Below are positions 1-6,605 of a stretch of DNA of 9,415 nt, one piece after another (the first letter of the stretch is position 1; each line of letters opens with the position of its first letter). Below the pieces are notes generated by a model. It made no database searches, was not told the origin of the DNA, and was given only the letters and a program-made list of their open reading frames with translations. Source of the DNA: Anaerolineales bacterium (GTDB lineage Bacteria > Chloroflexota > Anaerolineae > Anaerolineales > Villigracilaceae); NCBI GenBank assembly GCA_025966435.1, contig JAICRQ010000099.1, positions 1-9,415 on the forward strand, given 5' to 3'. Position numbers and translations under genes: made by a program.

Positions 1-1282
1 AAATCTGCTTGGACGGGTTGGCTTCCTGTTGCAAGACTCGCAGTGCTTCATGGGCGGCACTGTGGACGTCCCGGCGCAATGGCGCAGGAAGGGCTGCCAG
101 CCGCTCCTTGATCTGGGTCAACTCCGAAGCGTGAGAGGAGTTACCCGCGATCTCGTCGAGCATGTCCATGACCTGATCGCGCTCCTCGAGAATCGGCGCG
201 AGATACGCCTCCCAGGCAAGCTTGCGGATTCCCTCCACGGTCGCGTGATCCTCTTTTTCGATTGCGACCAGCTCCGGTTCGGTCGCGACATCGCTCTCGA
301 TCATCCACTCGCGCATCTTGCGGATACAATCGTACTCCTCTTCCCATTGGAGGCGCTTTGGCGATTTATAGCGTTCATGGCTACCGGATGTGGAGTGTCC
401 CTGGGGCTGTGTAACTTCAATGACGTGCACCAGCTGCGGAACGTGGTGCTGGCGTGCGACCTCTGCCGCGTTCGTATAAGTCTCAAGCAGAGCAGGATAG
501 TCCCAGCCGCGCACTTGATGGAGGTCATATCCACGTCCAAAATCCTTTTCAAGAGACGGGTCGCGCTGAAAACCTTGCAGGATGGCATAGATGTTTTCCT
601 TGACCATCTGGAACGCGTTGGGGACAGAGATTCCATAACCATCGTCATACACGGTGATGACCGCAGGCGCCTGCAGAACCCCGATGGCATTGACCGATTC
701 CCAGAACATACCCTCCGCTGTCGAGGCGTTGCCGATGCTGGCAAAGGTCACTTCGTTTCCGTCTTTCGAAAACTGAGTGAAACCCATAAGCTCTTCCAGC
801 TGGCGATACAGGACGGAAGCATAGGCGAGTCCCACCGTGCGCGGCATCTGGGTGCCTGTGGGGGAAACGTCTGCCGACGTGTTGTACATTTCCGTCTGAT
901 TCTTCCACGAGCCATCCGGGTTGACGTAACGACTGGCGAAGTGCGCGTTCATCGAGCGTCCCCCGGTGTTCGATTCGTGGTTTACATCCGCATGGGCATA
1001 CAACTGGGCAAAAAATTCCTGGATATTCATCACCCCCAACACGAACATCCAGGTCTGGTCACGATAATATCCTGAGCGCCAATCCCCCTTGTGAAATACA
1101 CGCGCAATCGCAAGGTTGGCAAGCTCCTTGCCGTCTCCGAAAATCCCGAATTTTGCTTTCCCGCTTAAAACTTCACGTCTGCCAATTAAACTTGCCTGCC
1201 TGCTCTGATACGCCAGGCGATAATCCCTAATAATCTCTTCTTTTTCGAGGGGAAGTGCAACTGTACCCTTCGTTTTGGGCAT
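1..1282 (-). CDS. 2-oxoacid dehydrogenase E1, alpha-type region (partial, probably an alpha/beta fusion)
   Basis: The frame is open from an ATG at 1282 to the left window edge (427 codons, no stop seen). The protein is the thiamine-diphosphate E1 component of a 2-oxoacid dehydrogenase complex (pyruvate or branched-chain type), which decarboxylates the oxoacid and passes the acyl group to E2 lipoate in the cytoplasm. Seen: GRREVLSGKAKFGIFGDGKE (residues 34-53), YYRDQ (72-76), a diphosphate-binding stretch GNASTAEG (184-191) to YDDGYGISVP (212-221), and the E1-alpha loop GHSTSGSHERY (295-305). The usual GDG...NN thiamine motif reads GNA...DD here; from memory this is typical of the long fused alpha/beta E1 proteins common in Bacteroidota. 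Residues 360-420 look like a helical linker, so a beta domain probably follows beyond the edge (inference). The start is supported by AGGAGAGAG four bases upstream. Substrate cannot be read from the sequence. Confidence 0.88.
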   Translation of the reverse strand, partial: MPKTKGTVALPLEKEEIIRDYRLAYQSRQASLIGRREVLSGKAKFGIFGDGKELANLAIARVFHKGDWRSGYYRDQTWMFVLGVMNIQEFFAQLYAHADVNHESNTGGRSMNAHFASRYVNPDGSWKNQTEMYNTSADVSPTGTQMPRTVGLAYASVLYRQLEELMGFTQFSKDGNEVTFASIGNASTAEGMFWESVNAIGVLQAPAVITVYDDGYGISVPNAFQMVKENIYAILQGFQRDPSLEKDFGRGYDLHQVRGWDYPALLETYTNAAEVARQHHVPQLVHVIEVTQPQGHSTSGSHERYKSPKRLQWEEEYDCIRKMREWMIESDVATEPELVAIEKEDHATVEGIRKLAWEAYLAPILEERDQVMDMLDEIAGNSSHASELTQIKERLAALPAPLRRDVHSAAHEALRVLQQEANPSKQI

Positions 1283-1285
1283 GAA

Positions 1286-1320
1286 CTCTCTCCTGAACTG
1301 AGCTGAGGAGGATTATAACA
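1286..1320 (-). promoter_or_regulatory. Extended -10 promoter and ribosome binding site of the E1 gene
   Basis: Reading leftward, TGTTATAAT (1320-1312) is a perfect extended -10 (TGn plus TATAAT). A transcript would start near 1305 and have a short leader of about 22 bases containing AGGAGAGAG (1294-1286) just before the ATG at 1282. The -35 position (about 1340-1335) reads CGATTT, a poor match, which an extended -10 can compensate for. The promoter lies directly against the hairpin at 1324-1349. Transcription start is inferred. Confidence 0.5.
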
Positions 1321-1349
1321 AACGAATGGCGACGAAATCGTCGCCATTC
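1314..1349 (-). terminator. Hairpin terminator after the subtilase gene
   Basis: GAATGGCGACG (1324-1334) and CGTCGCCATTC (1339-1349) are perfect inverted arms: an 11-bp stem with a 4-base loop. On the minus strand the stem is followed by GTTTGTT, a moderately U-rich tail, and it lies about 30 bases after the subtilase stop. It therefore fits a Rho-independent terminator for the leftward subtilase transcript. The plus-strand side is followed by C-rich sequence, so it is not obviously bidirectional. Confidence 0.6.
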
Positions 1350-1378
1350 CCACTTCCACTGATCAAATTTGGACGACA

Positions 1379-3715
1379 TTATTGCTCCAAAGCTATCTTC
1401 ACCGCCTCATACACATCCAAAACGCCATATCCGTACGCAGCATTGGGATTGTCGCCTGTAAAACAACCAACATCCGTACTTCCAGTATATGGATCTGCGG
1501 CTTGAATGAGCAGTTGTTCTGTTCGTTCAATATCACCTACCAAGGCTGGGTCGGCTGACCAGAGCAGGGCCACCGCGCCAGCGACGTGCGGTCCTGCCAT
1601 CGAGGTGCCGCTGTTCGAGCCGTAGGTACCACCGGGCAAAGCAGAGAGGATATCCACACCTGGCGCAGCGATATCCGGTTTCACTCGCCCGGAGCCATCG
1701 GCAGTCACGGGACCGCGGCTGCTGAAAATAGCCATATTTCCGGATTGGTCGATCGCGCCGACGGAGAAGACCGAATCGTACAAAGACAATGGTGCATCGA
1801 CCGTACTACAAGCCGGACCGTCATTGCCAGTAGAAACGACAACGAAAATCCCTGCATCCCGTAGGTGGTTCGCGGCATCCAGCAGGGCATTGGGGTCACA
1901 GCCTTCCAGCTTGGGGCAACCCCAGGAATTGTTCAGCACATCCGCAGCCAACGTGGGATCACCATCACTGAGCGGATCACCACTCTGCGGAAACGGGGCA
2001 AGCATGAACTGCATGCAATCGAGATACAGCGCGGGGTTTGCCAGGTTGCGGTCCAGGTTCGAACATGCAAACCAGGTCGCGCCGGGCGCGATGCCGATCC
2101 CGTCTTGTCCCACAATTGTGCCTAATGTATGCGTCCCGTGCCCGCCATCGTCATAAGGGGAAGGTTTGCCGTTCCACGGGTCGAACCAGTTATAGTCATC
2201 GCCGCTCGCTCTGCCGCGATAGGTCTCTTTGAGGGCAGGATGATTCACATCCGCACCGCTATCAGACTGCCCGATCACGACCCCCTCGCCGCGCACGCCA
2301 AACTCCTCCCAGACCCGGTCGGCGCCGGTCATGGATACATTCCACTGCACACCCGTTGGCGTGGGATCGGCTCCGGTCATCACCGCAAGCGATTCGTCTG
2401 ACGAAATGGGACGCAGGCGCGGGCTGGGAATGACACGATCCACCTCGGGGCGCGTGGACAGATACAAACGGACGAGGGTACCGCCGCGAACTTCCATCCC
2501 GTTGACGAGGTAATACGGTGTATATTCGACGCCAAAATTGTCGAATGTATTTCGCAACTCCGCCTGCGTTTCATTCGCAAGCTGCACGAGCATTTGATAA
2601 GCCGTGGTCCGCCTCTCATCGATATCATCAATCTGGCGTATGCTTGAAAGATCTGCCTGATCCTTCAAGATGACAAACAGCCGGTCGCCATGGAAGCCGC
2701 GGTTGCCGCTCGCGAGGAAGAGGATCGCGACGACAAGCCATGCAACAAGTGCTCCCCCAGCACCCAATATCCGTTTCACACCGGAATCAGTGCCTGATTT
2801 CGTTAGAGCCCTTACAATCAACGCGACCAACCCCACGCTCAAACCCAAGCCAACTGCGAGACCAACTGCCATGAAGGCGATCCCAATCAGATCGCCCAGG
2901 ATAATCGTCAGTTCGGTGGGATCGAAAAAGATCAGTGCTGCGGCAGTTAGTAACCCTGTCAGGATTGCGGCAGAGACTCTTGAGGGCATAAGCACCGCAA
3001 ACGCGAACGCAAACGAAGGCAGGATGGCAAGCAGAATCAGTTGCCCGCCGTCATACCCAATAGCAGAACCTAGCAACGCTAATACAGTACCGATTCCGAG
3101 CGCATCGAGAAAAAGATTCTCGGTCGTGGATTCCATCAACAGCGCTGCGAGCCAGCCGAAGGACAAGCCAGCCAGCAAGCTGAGGATGGCATCGGTGGGA
3201 GAGCCGAACGCGCCCAGCACGGCAAAGGGTCCAACACCAAATGCGGCAAACAAAAAGGCGAAGGAGATATTGCTAGGTCGATGGTCACTGGTTCTTCCAC
3301 GCACTCTTGACACAATTATGGCAGCGATCACGCACATCAAAATTTGTAAGATGAAACCCAGTTGATCATTGTTGGGACCCAGCAATCGCAGCAGTAATCC
3401 GGGAAACGCCAGGAGCGATGCCACCAGCCACCCCGCGTAAACAGGCTTAAAACGCAGATCTTTACTGAACCGCCACAAGACAGCAATGGCGCCAGTCAGG
3501 ATCGCTCCCTGCACTGCCAGCCCAATCAACCCCGCCCATTCGAATTGCGCCTGGCTTCCACTGGCAATCGCAACCTGTTCGGTAGACCATAAGATCAAAT
3601 GATAGATGAGCAAACCTAGCGGCAGCAACAAGCCAAGCAGCAGAAATAGGACTGCAGCACCTTCAGAACGCTGTCCGGGTTCAGCAGAAGCCACGGAGGT
3701 ATCTGTTTGAGTCAT
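1379..3715 (-). CDS. Polytopic membrane-anchored subtilisin-like serine protease (S8 family)
   Basis: 778 residues. The N-terminal part (about 21-336) is almost entirely hydrophobic; I count about 11 helices: 21-43, 60-82, 92-112, 118-136, 151-170, 174-194, 203-222, 225-243, 247-264, 270-300 and 316-336. Basic loops at 82-90, 136-148 and 301-315 fit cytoplasmic sides, which would put the C-terminal half outside the membrane. Residues 344-430 resemble an I9/bacillopeptidase F-like propeptide (FVILKDQADLS, then YYLVNGMEV). The S8 catalytic domain follows: Asp485 in IGQSDSGAD, His526 in GGHGTHTLG, oxyanion Asn631 in STGNDGP, and Ser705 in NSGTSMAGPHVAG. All catalytic residues are intact. Six cysteines in the catalytic domain suit an extracytoplasmic location. 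The start has GGAG five bases upstream. It lies 40 bases after the YczE-like gene and probably shares its transcript. The fused membrane domain is not one I recognise. Confidence 0.9.
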   Translation of the reverse strand: MTQTDTSVASAEPGQRSEGAAVLFLLLGLLLPLGLLIYHLILWSTEQVAIASGSQAQFEWAGLIGLAVQGAILTGAIAVLWRFSKDLRFKPVYAGWLVASLLAFPGLLLRLLGPNNDQLGFILQILMCVIAAIIVSRVRGRTSDHRPSNISFAFLFAAFGVGPFAVLGAFGSPTDAILSLLAGLSFGWLAALLMESTTENLFLDALGIGTVLALLGSAIGYDGGQLILLAILPSFAFAFAVLMPSRVSAAILTGLLTAAALIFFDPTELTIILGDLIGIAFMAVGLAVGLGLSVGLVALIVRALTKSGTDSGVKRILGAGGALVAWLVVAILFLASGNRGFHGDRLFVILKDQADLSSIRQIDDIDERRTTAYQMLVQLANETQAELRNTFDNFGVEYTPYYLVNGMEVRGGTLVRLYLSTRPEVDRVIPSPRLRPISSDESLAVMTGADPTPTGVQWNVSMTGADRVWEEFGVRGEGVVIGQSDSGADVNHPALKETYRGRASGDDYNWFDPWNGKPSPYDDGGHGTHTLGTIVGQDGIGIAPGATWFACSNLDRNLANPALYLDCMQFMLAPFPQSGDPLSDGDPTLAADVLNNSWGCPKLEGCDPNALLDAANHLRDAGIFVVVSTGNDGPACSTVDAPLSLYDSVFSVGAIDQSGNMAIFSSRGPVTADGSGRVKPDIAAPGVDILSALPGGTYGSNSGTSMAGPHVAGAVALLWSADPALVGDIERTEQLLIQAADPYTGSTDVGCFTGDNPNAAYGYGVLDVYEAVKIALEQ

Positions 3716-3755
3716 ATCATCTCCAGCAATTGTGATATTCCTTAATAGGCGAATT

Positions 3756-4394
3756 CTAATCTGCGGCAGCTTTCGCCAGGTCCGGTTTGTGCGGTTGGAC
3801 CTTGAACAGTTTAAACGCCCATTGTACCGATGGTCCGATCAGCAGCGCGAAGACCACCGTGCCGACTCCCAGGGGGCCACCCAACAGCCATCCGATCAGA
3901 ACCACGATCACTTCAATCGCACCGCGTGCCAGACGAATGCTGACTCCGGTAGTACGGTGGATTGCCAGCATCATACTATCGCGCGGACCTGCGCCCGCGT
4001 CTACGCCGATATACACCGCCGTTGCAATTCCCTGGACCAAAACACCCAGCAGGAACATGCTGATTTGCAGAAGGAGGATGTTAGTTAAATTCGGGATCAA
4101 CTCCAGAAACAGGTTCAGCCAGGGACCGATGCTCAAGATATTCCCCAACGTCCCCCAACCAACTTGCTCGCGCAGCAGCAGGGCAAGAATCAAAACAAAA
4201 AAGCCCATATAAACAGTCATCGTACCGATCCTGATGCCCAGGATGTTTGCCAGCGCCACCTCCAACACGACCCATGTGCCTGTCCCAAGATTGGCGCGCA
4301 CAATCAAGGCGATCGCAAGACCGTATAACAAAAAGCCAAATTGAATGATGACAAAATCTCTTATAAATGTATTCCAGCGGATTGGTTTGAGCAT
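3756..4394 (-). CDS. YczE/YitT-type integral membrane protein
   Basis: 212 residues, about five hydrophobic segments (roughly 15-33, 41-75, 83-125, 155-173, 176-192). Signature stretches of the YczE group are visible: RANLGTGTW (33-41), GAGPRDSMML (134-143) and GGPLGVGTVVFALLIGP (172-188). The family (COG2364 in my recollection) consists of cytoplasmic-membrane proteins whose transport or regulatory role is not established, so no substrate is assigned. The C-terminal tail is basic and alanine-rich. The ATG start has GGAG five bases upstream. It is the first gene of the leftward block; its stop is 40 bases before the subtilase start and I see no terminator between them, so an operon is likely. 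Any transcript beginning beyond 4505 would carry the 94-nt palindrome in its leader. Confidence 0.8.
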   Translation of the reverse strand: MLKPIRWNTFIRDFVIIQFGFLLYGLAIALIVRANLGTGTWVVLEVALANILGIRIGTMTVYMGFFVLILALLLREQVGWGTLGNILSIGPWLNLFLELIPNLTNILLLQISMFLLGVLVQGIATAVYIGVDAGAGPRDSMMLAIHRTTGVSIRLARGAIEVIVVLIGWLLGGPLGVGTVVFALLIGPSVQWAFKLFKVQPHKPDLAKAAAD

Positions 4395-4411
4395 TTGTTC
4401 TCCAATATCTC

Positions 4412-4505
4412 GCGCTGAACGGAGCGACGAGTGAACTTCGAGGAGCGCAGTTGAAGCGCGGTTCGACTACATGCCTCGGCTTACACTCGGCATTCCGCTC
4501 AGCGC
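4412..4505. repeat. 94-nt imperfect intergenic palindrome (REP/MITE-like)
   Basis: All paired segments are concentric on 4458.5: GCGCTGAACGGA (4412-4423) with TCCGCTCAGCGC (4494-4505), 11 of 12 matching; CGAGTG (4428-4433) with CACTCG (4484-4489); CGAGG (4439-4443) with CCTCG (4474-4478); AGTTGAA (4449-4455) with TTCGACT (4462-4468), one G-U. As RNA or extruded DNA this would form one long bulged hairpin. It fills most of the gap between the divergent YczE-like and GNAT genes. No reading frame or flanking target duplication is evident. It resembles the palindromic intergenic repeats of many bacterial genomes, but its copy number cannot be known from this window. Confidence 0.75.
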
Positions 4506-4531
4506 AAAGCATAAGCTAAGATAATATCACC

Positions 4532-4548
4532 TATGATACACTCACGCC
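4532..4548 (+). promoter_or_regulatory. Candidate -10 for the GNAT-rlmI operon, giving a near-leaderless message
   Basis: TATGAT (4532-4537) is a good -10 match and would place the transcript start near 4544, only about five bases before the ATG at 4549. The bases before the ATG (ACTCACGCC) have no purine-rich Shine-Dalgarno sequence, which agrees with a leaderless or near-leaderless start. No convincing -35 is visible. The surrounding segment 4508-4540 is AT-rich and probably also contains the leftward promoter of the YczE-like gene. Confidence 0.4.
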
Positions 4549-4995
4549 ATGTCACAGATTTTTGAAACACAACGTGACCCGTTTACGATCAGCACTGATC
4601 CCGCACGGCTTGATATCGATGCCATATGCGATTTTCTCACACGCGCCTACTGGGCTAACACACGCCCGCGTGAGCGCACAGAACGTGCCATTCAGAATTC
4701 GCTGGTCTTTGGCGTTTATGACGGAGACAAACAGATCGGCGTCGCGCGGGTTGTGACAGATTATTCGATCTTTGCCTATTTATGCGATGTCTTCATTCAT
4801 GAAGAGTACCGCGCTCACGGTCTTGGCAAGTGGCTGATCCAGACCATCATGGAACATCCCAGCCTGAGGGACATGCGCCGCTGGGTGTTGGTGACAAACG
4901 ATGCGCACGGGCTCTATAAACATTTCGGCTTCACGTCGATTGAAGATCCCGAACATTGGATGCAAATGTTCAGGCGCTTTCCGGGTGAGGAATAA
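4549..4995 (+). CDS. GNAT family N-acetyltransferase
   Basis: 148 residues, the normal size of a single GNAT domain. Acyl groups are transferred from acetyl-CoA to an amine; the substrate cannot be told. Seen: strand-rich GVYDGDKQIGVARVVTD (55-71), the acetyl-CoA pyrophosphate-binding motif A in HEEYRAHGLGKWLI (84-97, with R88-x-x-G91-x-G93), then VLVTNDAHGLYKHFGF (113-128), where Asn117 and Tyr123 occupy the usual motif B positions. No signal peptide or membrane segment, so it is cytoplasmic. The start lacks a Shine-Dalgarno sequence, but the reading frame and upstream -10 support it. Its stop overlaps the next start (TAATG), so it is translationally coupled to the rRNA methyltransferase. 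That could hint at a ribosome-linked substrate, which is speculation. Confidence 0.9.
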   Translation: MSQIFETQRDPFTISTDPARLDIDAICDFLTRAYWANTRPRERTERAIQNSLVFGVYDGDKQIGVARVVTDYSIFAYLCDVFIHEEYRAHGLGKWLIQTIMEHPSLRDMRRWVLVTNDAHGLYKHFGFTSIEDPEHWMQMFRRFPGEE

Positions 4996-6212
4996 TGCCT
5001 GCCGTCACGCTCCGACTCAAGCCGGGACGAGAGAAAAGCCTGCTTCGCCGTCACCCGTGGATCTTCTCCGGGGCAGTTCAAGAGGTGGAAGGTGAGCCTG
5101 TTTCGGGCGGGACGGTGGACCTGCTCTCATCGGACCGGCAGTTCCTCGCCCGCGCAGCCTACTCACCCAGTTCCCAGATCCGGGCGAGGGCGTGGACATT
5201 TGAAGAGGAACCGGTTGACAGGGAATTCTTCCGAAAAAGAATCCGTTCGGCAATCCAGTCACGTGACGCCCTGCATCTGAAACCTGGCACAGACTCATAT
5301 CGCCTCATTTACGCGGAATCGGATGGCATCCCGGGCTTGATCGTTGACAGGTATGGGGATGTACTGGTCCTGCAGTCTCTCACAGCAGGCTCTGAATTCT
5401 GGAAAGAGACAATCGCCGATCTTGTACTTGAAGAGACCGGGCTCTCGACGATCTATGAACGCTCCGACGCGGATGTGCGTGAGTTAGAAGGGTTGCCGCC
5501 GCGAAGTGGCATTCTTCGTGATTCGGAAGATCTTCCGAATCACGAGCCTCGAATAGCGAATATTGTGATTACCGAATATGGAATGAAATTCAACGTCAAC
5601 CTGCAAAGCGGGCACAAGACCGGATCCTACCTCGACCAGCGCGAAAACCGCCTGCGGGTGCGCGAGCTGGCAAATGATAAAGACGTGCTGGATTGTTTCT
5701 GCTACACCGGCGGGTTCACAGTCAACGCGCTGGCTGGCGGCGCCAGATCCGTTCTTTCGATCGATTCGTCTGCGGAGGCGCTGAGGTTGTGCCAGGAAAA
5801 TGTCACGTTAAATAGACTGCCCACCGAGAAGCACACGCCACTCGAGGGGGATGTTTTTCAACTCCTGCGCAAATTCCGCGACGAGAACCGTTCCTTCGAC
5901 ATGGTCATCCTCGACCCGCCCAAGTTTGCTCCCACCGCAGCGCAAGCCGAGCGCGCCGCGCGTGGCTACAAGGATATCAATCTGCTGTCGTTCAAGCTGC
6001 TGCGTCCGGGCGGAATTCTGGTCACATTTTCCTGCTCAGGCGGAATCGACGCGGGCCTGTTCCAGAAGATCGTTGCGGGGGCCGCGTTGGACGCCAGTGT
6101 GGAGGCGCAGATCCTTGAGCATCTATTTCAGGGAGCCGATCATCCGGTCTCACTGCATTTCCCGGAAGGAGCCTATCTCAAGGGTCTGGTTTGTTATAAG
6201 CGTGGTCAATAA
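4995..6212 (+). CDS. rlmI: RlmI-like 23S rRNA (cytosine-C5) methyltransferase
   Basis: 405 residues, close to E. coli RlmI (396), which makes m5C1962 in 23S rRNA using S-adenosylmethionine. An N-terminal PUA-type RNA-binding part (about 1-72) begins VTLRLKPGREKSLLRRHPWI. A middle domain carries GLIVDRYGDVLVLQ (114-127). The methyltransferase domain has QSGHKTGSYLDQREN (204-218), motif I DVLDCFCYTGGF (230-241), IDSSAEAL (256-263), motif IV VILDPPKF (304-311) and motif VI FSCSGG (345-350) with the probable catalytic Cys347. Residues 174-184 are encoded by a perfect 30-bp palindrome, in a loop that seems longer than usual for the family. The ATG overlaps the GNAT stop by one base, so translation is probably coupled. 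COG1092 members vary in target site, so the exact rRNA position is inferred. Confidence 0.88.
   Translation: MPAVTLRLKPGREKSLLRRHPWIFSGAVQEVEGEPVSGGTVDLLSSDRQFLARAAYSPSSQIRARAWTFEEEPVDREFFRKRIRSAIQSRDALHLKPGTDSYRLIYAESDGIPGLIVDRYGDVLVLQSLTAGSEFWKETIADLVLEETGLSTIYERSDADVRELEGLPPRSGILRDSEDLPNHEPRIANIVITEYGMKFNVNLQSGHKTGSYLDQRENRLRVRELANDKDVLDCFCYTGGFTVNALAGGARSVLSIDSSAEALRLCQENVTLNRLPTEKHTPLEGDVFQLLRKFRDENRSFDMVILDPPKFAPTAAQAERAARGYKDINLLSFKLLRPGGILVTFSCSGGIDAGLFQKIVAGAALDASVEAQILEHLFQGADHPVSLHFPEGAYLKGLVCYKRGQ
5516..5545. repeat. Perfect 30-bp palindrome inside the rlmI-like reading frame
   Basis: TCGTGATTCGGAAGA (5516-5530) is followed immediately by its exact reverse complement (5531-5545), with a further T-G wobble outside. 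It encodes residues 174-184 (LRDSEDLPNHE) in frame, just before the conserved GHKTG/LDQR segment. A spacerless perfect palindrome this long is not expected by chance in coding DNA. It resembles in-frame palindromic elements such as those described in Rickettsia, although no sequence identity to them is claimed. Confidence 0.8.
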
Positions 6213-6332
6213 AAAGCAAAGGACCTTATGCCTCTAGGCGAAAGCACGGACGAGTAAAGAATCGAGTGTCCGTCGCGGATGATTTACGGGATTCGTTCCA
6301 ATAAGTTTCAATCAGTATAAAGACAGTGATCG

Positions 6333-6363
6333 GCGCTTCTGGAATATGGGAGCGCTTTTGTTT
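6333..6363 (+). terminator. Rho-independent terminator of the GNAT-rlmI operon
   Basis: GCGCTTCT (6333-6340) pairs with GGGAGCGC (6348-6355), an 8-bp stem including two G-U pairs around a 7-base loop, followed by TTTTGTTT (6356-6363). It lies about 120 bases after the rlmI-like stop and points rightward. The rather long 3' untranslated stretch before it (6213-6332) has no reading frame I can support. Confidence 0.6.
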
Positions 6364-6477
6364 CGGTAAGAAAGTGCCGCTGCGCGCAACTAATAGACGC
6401 ACCAGTGTCGATGAGGAGCAAACGCCTCTCCGGTCATCAACAAGCATGATCGTAGAACGTTGATAATCTCTTTTCGT

Positions 6478-6483
6478 TATAAT
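6478..6483 (+). promoter_or_regulatory. Candidate -10 box for the AIF-like oxidoreductase gene
   Basis: TATAAT (6478-6483) is a perfect -10 hexamer in the region upstream of the oxidoreductase. The upstream TTGATA (6460-6465) is only 12 bases away, too close for a standard -35, so the promoter is either weak at -35 or activator-dependent. Transcription would start near 6490. Confidence 0.35.
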
Positions 6484-6593
6484 CTTTAGAGCAGATCGAT
6501 TTCAATTGCATCATCCACTTGTTTGCCTCTGTAAGGCATTGGTATTCATTGCATCTATTAAGTATCATGGCGCTCGCGGCATGACAATTTATC

Positions 6594-6600
6594 AAGGAGG
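6594..6600 (+). promoter_or_regulatory. Strong Shine-Dalgarno sequence fixing a GTG start
   Basis: AAGGAGG (6594-6600) is a full anti-16S match five bases before GTG at 6606. It decides that GTG, not a later ATG, is the start of the oxidoreductase. It is the strongest ribosome binding site in the window. Confidence 0.85.
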
Positions 6601-6605
6601 AAGAA

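Larger units (their letters stand above)
6213..6605. other. 393-base intergenic region between rlmI-like and oxidoreductase genes
   Basis: No supportable gene. It holds the terminator at 6333-6363, a weaker hairpin at 6246-6273 (ACGGAC/GTCCGT with a 16-base loop), a candidate -10 at 6478-6483, a small hairpin TGCCT/AGGCA at 6524-6538, and the 8-mer ATTGCATC twice (6505-6512 and 6548-6555, 43 bases apart). A 73-codon leftward frame at 6226-6447 has no recognisable protein features. The right half would be a leader of about 115 bases for the oxidoreductase mRNA if the -10 at 6478 is used. Confidence 0.6.

Noticed and set aside
29..1075. Long rightward open frame of 348 codons
   Set aside because: It lies opposite the E1 gene, which has unmistakable family motifs, a ribosome binding site and a promoter. 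The rightward translation shows no recognisable domain and is a shadow.
2670..3365. Rightward open frame of 231 codons inside the subtilase gene
   Set aside because: It is antisense to the membrane helices of the protease; its Ser/Pro/Ala/Lys-rich composition is what the complement of hydrophobic codons gives.
4412..4505. Possible mobile insertion with transposase remnant
   Set aside because: Too short to encode anything, and no target-site duplication could be identified, so it is kept only as a palindromic repeat.
6246..6273. ACGGAC/GTCCGT inverted repeat after rlmI-like gene
   Set aside because: Short stem with a 16-base loop and no T run; the better terminator is further on at 6333-6363.
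6226..6447. Leftward 73-codon open frame in the intergenic region
   Set aside because: No ribosome binding site, no recognisable features, and it runs across the rightward terminator at 6333-6363.
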